Positions 17,847 through 28,242 of a stretch of DNA of 51,436 nucleotides are shown here, piece after piece. The notes under the pieces are model-generated. The model saw nothing but the letters and a program-made list of their open reading frames with translations, did no database searches and had not been told where the DNA came from. Origin of the DNA: Ignavibacteriota bacterium. Lineage in GTDB: Bacteria; Bacteroidota; Ignavibacteria; UBA10030; BY39. The position numbers and the translations under genes are program-made. The DNA is taken from the NCBI GenBank assembly GCA_003327435.1, contig QOQV01000016.1, positions 1 through 51,436 on the forward strand, written 5' to 3'. The first letter of the stretch is position 1. Each line of letters begins with the position of its first letter.

Positions 17847-18935
17847 TTATAAATATTCATCCATTTGTTTTCGTCTAAGGTAATCGACAACTTCTTTGAC
17901 ATCCTGTGATTTCCCAACTTTACATACAAGCAGTGCATCATCTGATTCGATAATAATAAGGTCTTCTACATCCAGAGCTGCAACAAATTTGTTTGGTGAA
18001 TAAATGTAAGTATTTTTTGTATTATGTAGCATCACCTTACCAGTTACACTGTTTCCATTATCATCTTTTCCTGATAACCTGAAAACTTCGTCCCATGAAC
18101 CAACATCGCTCCAGCCGAAATCACCTCTAATTACAAGTACATCCTGCGATTTTTCCATTACACCATAGTCAATTGAAATGCCTCTTATTAGCTTATAGGA
18201 TAGTTCAAGTGTTTGCTCATATTGAGCAGTTCCTATTTTTTCATCGATTTTCATTAATTCACTATAAATTTCTGGAAGTGATTTTTTTATTTCTTTCAAA
18301 ATTGTATCAACTCTCCAGATGAACATACCACTGTTCCAAACAAACTCACCGGATTCGATAAACTTTTTTGCTGTTTCTTCGTTTGGTTTCTCAGCAAAAG
18401 TTTTTACTTTATATATTCCGCGAGAGAAATAAGGATTTGTACCGTCATCTATATCGTTGTATTGAATGTAGCCGTAACCAGTTTCAGGTCTGGTTGGATG
18501 TATTCCTACTGTTATTAGTTTTCCTGATTCATATGCTACCCAGATTGCAAGTCGAAGTATGCGATGAAATTCTTCGACATCCTGGATAATATGATCAGCA
18601 GGTAAAGTAACCATAACAGCTTCAGGATCATTGCGTTGTAAAAATAAGGCTGCAAGTCCAATACACGGTGCAGTATTTCTGCCAAATGGTTCAACAATTA
18701 TGTTATCGACAGGTATGTACGGAAGTTGTTTGACTATTATCGGTTTTTGCAGTTTATTTGTTACTATGAGAATATTTGCTGGTTTGATAATTGTTTCGAT
18801 TCTCTTAACTGTATTAACTATCATTGAATTTTTATCCAGAATTTCTAACAGCTGTTTTGGAGATTTTTCCCTACTTCTGGGCCAGAATCTTGCACCAACT
18901 CCACCAGCCATTATTACCGCATATACATTGGGCAT
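17847..18935 (-). CDS. manC: Mannose-1-phosphate guanylyltransferase
   Basis: 362-residue nucleotidyltransferase making GDP-mannose from GTP and mannose-1-phosphate. The N-terminal signature AGGVGARFWPRSREKSPKQLL covers residues 10-30; PFGRNTAPCIGLAAL, LPADHIIQDVEEF and GDFGWSDVGSWDEVF are typical of the family. The length fits the single-function form without the C-terminal phosphomannose isomerase domain. GDP-mannose feeds surface glycans, so it may serve the polysaccharide cluster at 33-43 kb. It lies between alr (18 bases upstream) and the RpiB-like gene. Confidence 0.88.
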   Translation of the reverse strand: MPNVYAVIMAGGVGARFWPRSREKSPKQLLEILDKNSMIVNTVKRIETIIKPANILIVTNKLQKPIIVKQLPYIPVDNIIVEPFGRNTAPCIGLAALFLQRNDPEAVMVTLPADHIIQDVEEFHRILRLAIWVAYESGKLITVGIHPTRPETGYGYIQYNDIDDGTNPYFSRGIYKVKTFAEKPNEETAKKFIESGEFVWNSGMFIWRVDTILKEIKKSLPEIYSELMKIDEKIGTAQYEQTLELSYKLIRGISIDYGVMEKSQDVLVIRGDFGWSDVGSWDEVFRLSGKDDNGNSVTGKVMLHNTKNTYIYSPNKFVAALDVEDLIIIESDDALLVCKVGKSQDVKEVVDYLRRKQMDEYL

Positions 18936-18953
18936 ATCTATATCCTTTCTAAA

Positions 18954-20063
18954 TTAATTGTAGATTCTTGGTACACGTGTGTTAAGGTTACATAGTATTT
19001 CGTAAGCATTGGTTCCAATTTTATTAGCCAATTCCCAGACATCTATGAATTCATTGCCATCTTTACCAATTAATGTTACATCATCACCCACATGAACATT
19101 TTCTTCGCCAATATCAACCATAATTTGATCCATACATATAGCACCCACAACTGGAAAGCGTTTACCGTTAATAATTACATCTGTTTTGTTTGTTAACATT
19201 CTGCTATATCCATCACCATACCCAACTGGTATTGTTGCGATCCTTGTTTTATTTTTTGTGAAATATTTTCTTCCATAACTTATACTTGTATTTGCTTCAA
19301 CTGTTTTAATGAATACTATTTTGGATTTTAGTGATAATATGGGTTCGACAGAAACAGATTTTGAAACTTCTTCGGACGGATATAATCCATAAAGTAATAT
19401 TCCGGGTCTTACCATGTTATAATATGATTCCTGAAGATCCAGAACTGCGCTACTATTTGCAATGTGCTTTAAAGGAATATCAATACCAATTTTTTGAGTA
19501 TAATCCAAGACCTGATTGAACCGCTCAAGTTGTAAGTGTGCGAAACTTTTATCTTTTAAATCAGCTGTAGCCAAATGGCTATAAATCCCAACAATTTCTA
19601 CGTGTTTAAGTTTCAGAATTTCCTCGATGAAATTTGGAGCATTATTGGAATGAACTCCTATTCTTTCCATTCCAGTGTCGATCTTAAGATGCACTTTGGC
19701 TTTCTTTGCGAAATGGTCCTGTACTTCTTTATCTATGCGGCGAGCTAATTCAATTGAAGAGACAGTGATTTCCAGGTTGTTTGCTAAAAAGTGTTGGATT
19801 TGATCTCCGAGTACACCACCCAATACCAGAATTGGTGCTGAAATTCCGTTTTTCCTGAGTGTTAATCCTTCTTCTAAGAACCCCACACCTAAGTAATCAA
19901 TTCCATAATGAACGAGGGCTCGTGAAATTTCAACCAGACCGTGACCATAAGCATTTGCCTTAACAATTCCCATTATTTTAACATCTTGACCAACTTTCTT
20001 TTTAATGTTATTAAAGTTATTCTTTAGTATTGGGAGTGATATTTCTGCTCGAGTGGGACGCAT
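18954..20063 (-). CDS. alr: Alanine racemase
   Basis: 369-residue fold III PLP enzyme converting L- to D-alanine for peptidoglycan. The PLP lysine is Lys35 in VKANAYGHG, and the second catalytic base is Tyr263 in SISYGRKYFT; HLKIDTGMERIG and the C-terminal GTNAYEILCNLNTRVPR complete the family pattern. It follows atpC by 37 bases on the same strand and may share its transcript, or be expressed from a weak promoter in that gap. Confidence 0.93.
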   Translation of the reverse strand: MRPTRAEISLPILKNNFNNIKKKVGQDVKIMGIVKANAYGHGLVEISRALVHYGIDYLGVGFLEEGLTLRKNGISAPILVLGGVLGDQIQHFLANNLEITVSSIELARRIDKEVQDHFAKKAKVHLKIDTGMERIGVHSNNAPNFIEEILKLKHVEIVGIYSHLATADLKDKSFAHLQLERFNQVLDYTQKIGIDIPLKHIANSSAVLDLQESYYNMVRPGILLYGLYPSEEVSKSVSVEPILSLKSKIVFIKTVEANTSISYGRKYFTKNKTRIATIPVGYGDGYSRMLTNKTDVIINGKRFPVVGAICMDQIMVDIGEENVHVGDDVTLIGKDGNEFIDVWELANKIGTNAYEILCNLNTRVPRIYN

Positions 20064-20100
20064 TAAGATTTTTTAAAAATGCCATTTGTGGAAATCAATT

Positions 20101-20517
20101 TCAAATTCTATATAACCTCACAAGTCTGATTCTATTCAGGGCTCTCTGAAGTGCGATTTCTGCTCTTTGTAAATCTGTGCCAGGTTTTCTTTCTCTTAAT
20201 CTTTTTTTGGCTCGTTCCATTGCAGCTTCTGCGCGCTTTAAATCTATCTCTTCAATTGCTTCTATTGTTTCAGCAAGCATTACCACAGAATTGTCTTTGA
20301 CTTCTACAAATCCACCACTGGTTGCAAATTTCTTCTCTTCACCGGATGTTGTTGTAATTTTGACGAGACCAATTCCTATTTCTGAGATAAGCGGAGCGTG
20401 ATTGTAAAGGACTTGAAAACTTCCGGTTACACCAGGTGCTGTAAATGCAAAAGCTTCGCCTCGGTAAATTACTTTATTTGGTGATATTATTTCTAATTTA
20501 AATGGTTTATCAAACAT
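20101..20517 (-). CDS. atpC: ATP synthase F1 epsilon subunit
   Basis: 138 residues: an N-terminal beta-sandwich (KLEIISPNKVIYRGEAFAF, GSFQVLYNHAPLISEIGIG) and a C-terminal helical hairpin (IDLKRAEAAMERAKKRL to ALQRALNRIRLVRL). The subunit sits on the central stalk and restrains ATP hydrolysis. It follows atpD by six bases. No other ATP synthase gene is nearby, the split arrangement known for Chlorobi and Bacteroidota. Confidence 0.92.
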   Translation of the reverse strand: MFDKPFKLEIISPNKVIYRGEAFAFTAPGVTGSFQVLYNHAPLISEIGIGLVKITTTSGEEKKFATSGGFVEVKDNSVVMLAETIEAIEEIDLKRAEAAMERAKKRLRERKPGTDLQRAEIALQRALNRIRLVRLYRI

Positions 20518-20523
20518 CTGGTA

Positions 20524-21954
<1,431 letters not shown>

Positions 21955-21985
21955 TTATGATGATTAAAAGTTAAAAAATTCGCAT

Positions 21986-22017
21986 AAAATATAAGATAAA
22001 ATAAAGAATTTTCCAAA
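21986..22017 (-). promoter_or_regulatory. Promoter of atpD-atpC (Bacteroidota type)
   Basis: On the minus strand TTTG (22017-22014) and TATATTTT (21993-21986) are separated by exactly 20 bases, matching TTTG-N20-TAnnTTTG except the last base. Transcription would start near 21981, about 57 bases before the atpD ATG. The start of the divergent promoter at 22029 is only 11 bases away. Confidence 0.6.
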
Positions 22018-22028
22018 GTATAAATTCC

Positions 22029-22059
22029 TTGTATATTTCAAATCTTTTCTTTAATTTTG
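22029..22059 (+). promoter_or_regulatory. Promoter of the AMMECR1-led operon (Bacteroidota type)
   Basis: TTG at 22029-22031, a 20-base spacer, and a perfect TAATTTTG (TAnnTTTG) at 22052-22059. The start site would be near 22064, followed by AGGA (22074-22077) and the GTG start at 22083. This argues that the in-frame TTG at 22029 is a promoter element and not the start codon. Confidence 0.65.
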
Positions 22060-22082
22060 AGTTAGAAAATGTCAGGATATCT

Positions 22083-22622
22083 GTGTTCACAAAAAAAGAA
22101 AAAGAAATATTGTTACAGAATGCTCATCTGGCAATCCATGCTGCTGTAAAAGGTGAGCCAATCCCAACTGCAGAAAAATTTACCGAATTACTGAATTTAC
22201 CAACTGGAGCTTTCGTCTCAATTTATAAATTTGGAGAACTCCGTGGCTGTATTGGCTATGTGGAACCCAGAAAAAATCTACTACAAACTGTAATTGATGC
22301 TGCTTATAATGCGGCTGTTAACGACATAAGATTTAACCCTGTAAAAGTCGAAGAGCTCGAAGATATATCTATAGAAATTTCTGTCATCTCGAATTTGAAA
22401 GAGATAAAGGATATTTCTGAAATTGAAGTTGGAACGCACGGACTAATAATTGAGGAAGGTGAAAAAATTGGCATTTTACTCCCTCAGGTTGCATCGGATT
22501 ATAGCTGGGATAGAGAAACATTTCTAAATCAAACGGCTCGAAAAGCTGGATTGCCTTATGATGCCTGGAAAAAAGAAAATGTTAAAATTTATATTTTCAC
22601 TGCCGATATTATTAATGAATAA
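22083..22622 (+). CDS. AMMECR1-family protein (AmmeMemoRadiSam system protein A)
   Basis: About 179 residues from GTG 22083, chosen because AGGA precedes it by five bases, a promoter lies just upstream, and the N-terminus then begins as in other family members (FTKKEKEILLQNAHLAI). The AMMECR1 signature is GAFVSIYKFGELRGCIGYVEP, with RFNPV and LLPQVASDYSWDRETFL further on. AMMECR1, Memo and a radical-SAM protein commonly occur together in bacteria and archaea; the chemistry is not known to me. The Memo partner is next, 17 bases downstream; no radical-SAM gene is in the window. Confidence 0.85.
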   Translation: MFTKKEKEILLQNAHLAIHAAVKGEPIPTAEKFTELLNLPTGAFVSIYKFGELRGCIGYVEPRKNLLQTVIDAAYNAAVNDIRFNPVKVEELEDISIEISVISNLKEIKDISEIEVGTHGLIIEEGEKIGILLPQVASDYSWDRETFLNQTARKAGLPYDAWKKENVKIYIFTADIINE

Positions 22623-22639
22623 TAAAAAGTGAGGCAATT

Positions 22640-23488
22640 ATGGATAGTTGGAATGTAAGAGAACCCGCAGTCGCAGGTATGTTTTATCCTGTTGACAAGA
22701 AATCTTTGATGCGGCAGGTAGTTGAATTATTTGAGAGAGCTAAACCTAAGAAGATTAAGGGGCAAATAAAAGCTTTGATTTCACCCCACGCTGGTTATGT
22801 TTATTCTGGACTTACTGCTGCATATGCTTATAAATTGTTGGAAAATAAAAAATACGATTCAGTTGTAGTGATATCTCCAAGCCATAGAGAGTATTTTGAT
22901 GGAATTTCAATCTTTCCTGGAACTTACTACCGAACTCCATTAGGTGATGTACCTCTCGATTTAGAATTATGTAAATTAATAATTGAGAATGAGTCATCTA
23001 TAAAATTATCTCAACATGGACATATCGAAGAGCATGCACTCGAAGTACAACTTCCTTTTCTTCAAATTATTTTGGAGAGTTTTAAGTTAGTTCCTATTGT
23101 TATGGGTGACCAGAAAAAGGAATATTGTTATAAAATTGGTGATGTTTTAGGAAAAGTTTTAAAAAACAGAAATGCTTTAATTGTTGCAAGTACAGATTTG
23201 TCGCATTATCATCCTTATGATGTTGCAAATCAACTGGATAAAATAGCGATTGATGCAATAGCAAACTTTGATTATGAAAAGTTATTATTTGAATTAGAGG
23301 AACAAAACACAGAAGCGTGTGGCGGAGGCCCAGCTGCTGCAGCAATGATTGCAGCAAAAAAATTGGGAGCCAATAAAGTTGAAATTATGCATTCCTGTAA
23401 CTCCGGCGATGTAACAGGTGATAAAGATGCAGTGGTCGGTTATATGTCGGCGGTTGTTTATGAAGCTCATACAAATGAAAAAAAATAA
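22640..23488 (+). CDS. Memo-family protein (AmmeMemoRadiSam system protein B)
   Basis: 282 residues of the Memo (DUF52) family, structurally related to class III extradiol dioxygenases. Likely metal-site or active-site residues are in ALISPHAGYVYSG, SPSHREYFDG, HIEEHALEVQLPFL and STDLSHYHPYD; EACGGGPAAAAMI is another hallmark. It starts 17 bases after the AMMECR1 gene and overlaps the next gene by 14 bases, so all are cotranscribed. Function of bacterial Memo is unsettled; a redox or radical modification role with AMMECR1 is only inferred. Confidence 0.87.
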   Translation: MDSWNVREPAVAGMFYPVDKKSLMRQVVELFERAKPKKIKGQIKALISPHAGYVYSGLTAAYAYKLLENKKYDSVVVISPSHREYFDGISIFPGTYYRTPLGDVPLDLELCKLIIENESSIKLSQHGHIEEHALEVQLPFLQIILESFKLVPIVMGDQKKEYCYKIGDVLGKVLKNRNALIVASTDLSHYHPYDVANQLDKIAIDAIANFDYEKLLFELEEQNTEACGGGPAAAAMIAAKKLGANKVEIMHSCNSGDVTGDKDAVVGYMSAVVYEAHTNEKK

Positions 23489-24389
23489 TTGTAAAATATC
23501 GGTAATCGGTGCAGGCAAGGTGGGTTCTGCCATCTCTTATGCTTTATATCGCAAGGGATTTAATTTCTTAACTGTGATAGATAAAAATTTAAATAAAGCA
23601 AGCCGACTCAAAAATATTGTTAAAGCAAAAAACTTTTCTGATGATATTAAAAAAATTGGATCTGAAACCACATTTTTGTTAATTACAACACCTGATGATG
23701 TGATTTATTCTGTCGCAAGTCAAATTAGTAAGTTGAAAAATATTAATTTTGAGAATTTAATAGCAATACAAACATCAGGTGTACATTCTACAGATTCTTT
23801 AAGACCATTAGAATTGAAAGGAGCGCGAGTATTATCCTTCCATCCAATTCAAACTTTAACATCAAAATTAAACAAATTGAAAATTTATGATTCAGTGACA
23901 AATATATATTTTGGTGTTGAAACTCGAAAAGAAAATTATAGTATAGCCAAAACGTTAGCAGGATATTTGAATTCTAAAGTTATTTTTGTAAAAAAAGAAT
24001 ATAAACCGCTTTATCATATTGCATGTGTTTTTGCTTCAAATTATATTATTACACAATTAAATGCGATAGAGTTGTTAGCAAAAAAGATAAAAATGCAGAA
24101 GGTCTGGAAACATGCTTTCAAACCATTAATAAATGCATCTGTGACTAATGCTTTATATTACACACCAACTGAAGTTTTAACTGGTCCAATTGAACGCGGT
24201 GATGTAAAAACTCTTCAGATACATATTGAGAATTTAAAAAATTTTGCACCAGAATTTTTAGAATTTTATTGTGCTTCAGGTATTGAGACTCTGAAGATTG
24301 CTTTGAAAAAGAAATCAATAAACGAAAATAAGTTTTCTAAAATTAAAAAATTGTTTGAACAAAATATATCAGTCGGGAAAAAATTATGA
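23475..24389 (+). CDS. Rossmann-fold DUF2520 protein
   Basis: 304 residues from ATG 23475, which puts the dinucleotide-binding motif SVIGAGKVGSAISYALY at the N-terminus as expected; earlier in-frame ATGs would extend into the Memo gene. The N-terminal part is NAD(P)-binding and related to ProC-type reductases; LLITTPDDVIYSVA and RVLSFHPIQTL are family blocks, and the C-terminal half is helical DUF2520. It is a predicted oxidoreductase with unknown substrate. It overlaps the Memo gene upstream and rmlA downstream (ATGA). Confidence 0.8.
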   Translation: MKKNNCKISVIGAGKVGSAISYALYRKGFNFLTVIDKNLNKASRLKNIVKAKNFSDDIKKIGSETTFLLITTPDDVIYSVASQISKLKNINFENLIAIQTSGVHSTDSLRPLELKGARVLSFHPIQTLTSKLNKLKIYDSVTNIYFGVETRKENYSIAKTLAGYLNSKVIFVKKEYKPLYHIACVFASNYIITQLNAIELLAKKIKMQKVWKHAFKPLINASVTNALYYTPTEVLTGPIERGDVKTLQIHIENLKNFAPEFLEFYCASGIETLKIALKKKSINENKFSKIKKLFEQNISVGKKL

Positions 24390-25456
24390 AAGCATTAATA
24401 GCAAGCGGTGGTCGAGGAACACGCCTGCGGCCAATTACACATACTCAAAATAAACACCTTATTCCAATTGCCAACAAACCAATTTTACACTATGCCATAG
24501 AAGGTGTTGTAAATGCAGGTATTAAGCAAATTGGAATTGTGGTCAACGCCGATAGTGATGAAGTTCAGAGAGCAATTGGAGATGGTAGCAGATGGGGTGT
24601 GAAGATAACTTACATTCCTCAGGAAGCTCCACTTGGTCTGGCTCATGTTGTTAAAATCTCTGAACCATTCATTGGTAAAGATGATTTTATTTTTTATTTA
24701 GGAGATAATATGGTTGTTGGAGGAGTAAAAAGATTTATCCAGGAATTTAAAAAAAGCAAATGTAATTGCTGGCTTACACTTGCAAAAGTTAAGGATCCTG
24801 AAAGATTTGGTGTCCCGGAAATTAATAGTAGAGGTAGAATAATAAGCGTAGAGGAAAAACCCAAAAAACCAAAAAGTAGCTACGCTGTTGCTGGTATTTA
24901 TATCTACGATTCAAATATTTTCAAAGCTTGCAATAGTATAAAACCAAGTGCAAGAGGTGAACTGGAAATTTCTGATGCACATCAATGGCTAATCGACCAT
25001 AATTATAAAATTGGTTACAGTGAAATTACTGGATGGTGGAAAGATACAGGAAAACCAATTGACTTATTGGAAGCTAACCGACTTGTTCTTGACAATCAGG
25101 AAACTCGTATCGATGGAGATGTGGATAAATTATCGACTGTTGTTGGTAAGGTTGTGATAGAGAAAAATACAAAAATAATAAATAGCGTTGTACGTGGACC
25201 AGCAATTATTGGAAATGATTGTGTAATTGAAAACAGTTATATTGGACCTTTCACTTCTATCGGTGATAGAACTATCGTTAAGAACAGTGAAGTAGAATAC
25301 AGCATTTTATTAAGAGATTGTAAAATAATTTCTGTTAAAATTCGAATCGAAGGTAGCTTACTCGGTAACGATGTGGAAATTGTAGAAGCAAATAGTAAAC
25401 CTCATGTACATCGTTTTATGATTGGGGATCAAAGCCGTGTGGAAATAGCCTGGTAA
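24386..25456 (+). CDS. rmlA: Glucose-1-phosphate thymidylyltransferase, long (archaeal-type) form
   Basis: 356 residues: N-terminal nucleotidyltransferase (ASGGRGTRLRPITHTQNKHL, residues 6-25; YLGDNMVVGG as the metal-binding block; GWWKDTGKPIDLLEAN) followed by a left-handed beta-helix tail of hexapeptide repeats from about residue 245. The long form makes dTDP-glucose, the first step toward dTDP-rhamnose and related deoxysugars. rmlB, rmlC and rmlD are absent from the window. Its ATG overlaps the upstream stop by four bases. Confidence 0.87.
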   Translation: MKALIASGGRGTRLRPITHTQNKHLIPIANKPILHYAIEGVVNAGIKQIGIVVNADSDEVQRAIGDGSRWGVKITYIPQEAPLGLAHVVKISEPFIGKDDFIFYLGDNMVVGGVKRFIQEFKKSKCNCWLTLAKVKDPERFGVPEINSRGRIISVEEKPKKPKSSYAVAGIYIYDSNIFKACNSIKPSARGELEISDAHQWLIDHNYKIGYSEITGWWKDTGKPIDLLEANRLVLDNQETRIDGDVDKLSTVVGKVVIEKNTKIINSVVRGPAIIGNDCVIENSYIGPFTSIGDRTIVKNSEVEYSILLRDCKIISVKIRIEGSLLGNDVEIVEANSKPHVHRFMIGDQSRVEIAW

Positions 25457-25475
25457 AAATAATAGAGGAAATTAT

Positions 25476-26258
25476 ATGAATTACAAAACAATTTTAGTTG
25501 AGATCAGTGAGCGTATTGCTCTTATTACAATTAATCGTCCTGATAAACTTAATGCCGTTAATCTTGAAGTTATAGCTGAACTTGAAAATGTTTTGAATGA
25601 ACTTGAAAACAATTCAGAAGTTGGTGTTTTAATTTTAACTGGTGCAGGTGAAAAATCCTTTGTTGCTGGTTCAGATATCAGTGCGCTTGCTAAATTTTCA
25701 CCAGAGCAGGCAAAGGAATATTCCATTATAGGAAACAGGGTATTAAGTAAGATTCAAAATTATTCAAAACCTGTAATAGCTGCTATAAATGGCTTTGCCT
25801 TAGGCAGCGGATGTGAAATTGCACTTGCATGTCATATTCGTTTAGCTTCTGAAAATGCGAAGTTCGGTCAACCGGAGGTTAATTTAGGTTTGATTCCAGG
25901 ACATGGTGGGACCCAACGACTTGCTCGAATTGTTGGCATTGGCAAAGCATTCGAAATGATTTTGACAGGTATTAATATTGATGCCTCTGAAGCTCTTAAA
26001 ATTGGACTCGTAAACAAAGTGGTTCCACAAGCTGAATTAAAAAATTCAGCAATTGAATTGGCTAAAACAATACTGACAAAATCCCCTGTTGCTGTTGGTA
26101 TCGCTATAAAAGCAATTAATGCAAATCTGGAGAAATCGCTGTCTCAAGGATTAATTTTAGAAGCTGAGCTTTTTAAAGAATGTTTCTCAACAGAAGATTT
26201 CCAGGAAGGAACAAAAGCATTCCTTGAAAAAAGGAAACCAAATTTTAAAGGTAAATAA
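25476..26258 (+). CDS. Enoyl-CoA hydratase/isomerase family protein (crotonase)
   Basis: 260 residues with crotonase features: NRPDKLNAVNLEVI near the N-terminus, AGSDISAL forming the first half of the oxyanion hole, NGFALGSGCEIALACHIRLAS, and FGQPEVNLGLIPGHGGTQRL with both catalytic glutamates in place. It would hydrate 2-enoyl-CoA thioesters such as crotonyl-CoA. The gene stands 19 bases after rmlA with a reasonable ribosome-binding site (AGAGGAA). No other beta-oxidation gene is nearby, so whether it acts in fatty acid breakdown or synthesis of a product such as butyrate is open. Confidence 0.87.
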   Translation: MNYKTILVEISERIALITINRPDKLNAVNLEVIAELENVLNELENNSEVGVLILTGAGEKSFVAGSDISALAKFSPEQAKEYSIIGNRVLSKIQNYSKPVIAAINGFALGSGCEIALACHIRLASENAKFGQPEVNLGLIPGHGGTQRLARIVGIGKAFEMILTGINIDASEALKIGLVNKVVPQAELKNSAIELAKTILTKSPVAVGIAIKAINANLEKSLSQGLILEAELFKECFSTEDFQEGTKAFLEKRKPNFKGK

Positions 26259-26273
26259 CTTTTTCGTGCTAAA

Positions 26274-26768
26274 TTGGAAAAACAACCTTTCATCCGTATA
26301 TTTATATTGATTATATTATCAGGTATAGCAATTTATTTCATTTACTCTGGAATTTTAAAGTCGAATACTTTTGTTTCAGAAATTATTTTTAGAGATGTAC
26401 CTGATATAGATTCTGTAATTTTAAAAATTTTTGAAAAATATAGGATTCCTCAAACAAATATTCAGTTTAAAAAAATAAGATTTGAGGAATCTAATTTTGT
26501 AAGAGATGAAATAAGCGTTAATATACCAGGTACGATTTCTAAGGACAGTATGTTAAAAGCTGATACCTTGTTTTTGCTTATTCATTATGATTTGAAACAA
26601 GCATTATCTGGTTTTGATTATAGAGTATCTGGTGTAGAAAATACTTCAGAGAGAGTAACTACTTTGTTTATTGAAAGTAAAGGAAAGATAATTAAAACAA
26701 TAATATTTAAGTTACAAACAAAGAAAGAAAGGAGTTATAGTTATCAGCTCAAAAATAAAAGGAAATAA
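26274..26768 (+). CDS. Hypothetical membrane-anchored protein
   Basis: 164 residues from a TTG start at 26274; no ATG is available that keeps the N-terminal helix. Residues 6-28 form one membrane helix (IFILIILSGIAIYFIYSG), the rest is a predicted periplasmic domain with mixed charged and hydrophobic stretches. I recognise no family. It sits 15 bases after the crotonase gene and 16 bases before the glyS ATG, so it is probably cotranscribed with both. Confidence 0.6.
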   Translation: MEKQPFIRIFILIILSGIAIYFIYSGILKSNTFVSEIIFRDVPDIDSVILKIFEKYRIPQTNIQFKKIRFEESNFVRDEISVNIPGTISKDSMLKADTLFLLIHYDLKQALSGFDYRVSGVENTSERVTTLFIESKGKIIKTIIFKLQTKKERSYSYQLKNKRK

Positions 26769-26784
26769 AAATTCCGCAGAATTG

Positions 26785-28233
26785 ATGGAAAAAATAGTCT
26801 CTCTTGCTAAAAGGCGTGGATTCGTTTTTCAGTCAAGTGAGATTTATGGTGGACTTAATGGTTGCTGGGACTTTGGTCCGTTAGGTGTTGAAATGTTTCG
26901 CAACCTGAAAGATGAATGGTGGCGAACTATGACATATCGTGAAGATATTGAAGGTATCGATGCAGCTATACTGATGCATCCCAAAGTTTGGGAAGCGTCG
27001 GGCCATGTAGAAAATTTCACAGACCCAATGGTTGATTGTAAATCCTGCAAGTCAAGATACCGCCTCGATAATCTACTCAGTGATTTATCAATAAAAAGGA
27101 AAAAAGAAATCCTGCGTACAATTGAACCAGAACTTTTCGGTGGAAAACTTGAAGATGAACAAGTAAACACTGAATTCAACAATAGATTAAAAGGTGATTT
27201 AGCAAATAAAGTTGTTCAGACACTTGTCCCCTGTCCAAATTGTGGAAATACAGCAACTTTTACAGAAGCTAGAAAATTTAATTTGATGTTTAAAACATTT
27301 GTAGGGCCTGTAGAAGATTCAAGCGCTATAGTTTATATGCGCCCTGAAACTGCACAGGGTATTTATGTGAACTTTTTGAATGTTCAATCTGCTTCACGCC
27401 AAAAAATTCCATTTGGTATTGCTCAAATAGGAAAGGCATTTAGAAACGAGATCAATACCAAAAATTTCCTTTTCCGCACAAGAGAGTTTGAACAAATGGA
27501 AATGCAATACTTTGTGAAACCAGGTACTGACACTGAATGGTTTGAATACTGGCGTTCACAAAGAATCCAGTGGTATATTGATCTCGGAATGACGAAAGAG
27601 AAACTTAGATGGCATCAACATGAACCTGATGCACTTGCGCATTATGCTAAGGATGCCTACGACATAGAGTATGAATTCCCATTCGGTTGGGGAGAGATTG
27701 AAGGGATTCATAACAGAACAGATTATGATCTCTCCAGGCACGAACAATTTTCAGGGAAAAGTTTAAAGTATTTTGATGATCAAACCAAAGAAAAATACAC
27801 ACCTTATATAATAGAAACTTCCGCTGGAGCCAGTCGCTCGTTTATGGCTTTCTTAATCGATTCTTATTGTGAAGAAGAAGCACCAACTGCAGATGGTCAA
27901 ACTGAAACAAGAGTTGTTCTGAAACTGCATCCCCGACTTGCACCAGTTAAAGTTGCAGTCTTCCCTCTTGTTAATCGGGACGGAATGCCGGAAATTGCAA
28001 AAAAAATAGAAAATGAACTTCGACCACATTTGCGTGTTTTCTATGATGATGCTGGTGCAATTGGTAGAAGATATAGAAGACAGGATGAAATTGGTACACC
28101 ATATTGTATAACTGTTGATTCTCAAACACTTCAAGATAATACGGTTACAATTCGTGATCGAGATTCGATGCAACAAGAAAGAGTAAATATTAGTCAATTG
28201 CTAAATTATTTAAAAAACAAACTATCAATTTAA
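26785..28233 (+). CDS. glyS: Glycyl-tRNA synthetase (single-chain, alpha2 type)
   Basis: 482 residues from ATG 26785. Class II features: SSEIYGGLNGCWDFGPLGVE, motif 2 in FRNEINTKNFLFRTREFEQ, motif 3 in ETSAGASRSFMAF; a C-terminal anticodon-binding domain begins near KVAVFPLVNRDG. Two Cys pairs (VDCKSCKSR and VPCPNCGNT) could bind zinc. This is the homodimeric form, not the alpha2beta2 form of E. coli. A strong AAAGGAG at 26728-26734 lies well upstream, inside the previous gene, and the frame is open between it and 26785, so a rare-start longer N-terminus is conceivable. Confidence 0.94.
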   Translation: MEKIVSLAKRRGFVFQSSEIYGGLNGCWDFGPLGVEMFRNLKDEWWRTMTYREDIEGIDAAILMHPKVWEASGHVENFTDPMVDCKSCKSRYRLDNLLSDLSIKRKKEILRTIEPELFGGKLEDEQVNTEFNNRLKGDLANKVVQTLVPCPNCGNTATFTEARKFNLMFKTFVGPVEDSSAIVYMRPETAQGIYVNFLNVQSASRQKIPFGIAQIGKAFRNEINTKNFLFRTREFEQMEMQYFVKPGTDTEWFEYWRSQRIQWYIDLGMTKEKLRWHQHEPDALAHYAKDAYDIEYEFPFGWGEIEGIHNRTDYDLSRHEQFSGKSLKYFDDQTKEKYTPYIIETSAGASRSFMAFLIDSYCEEEAPTADGQTETRVVLKLHPRLAPVKVAVFPLVNRDGMPEIAKKIENELRPHLRVFYDDAGAIGRRYRRQDEIGTPYCITVDSQTLQDNTVTIRDRDSMQQERVNISQLLNYLKNKLSI

Positions 28234-28242
28234 GGAGGATTT

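Noticed and set aside
22029-22082. TTG start for the AMMECR1 gene
   Set aside because: This TTG forms the -33 element of a perfect promoter; GTG 22083 with AGGA fits the family N-terminus.
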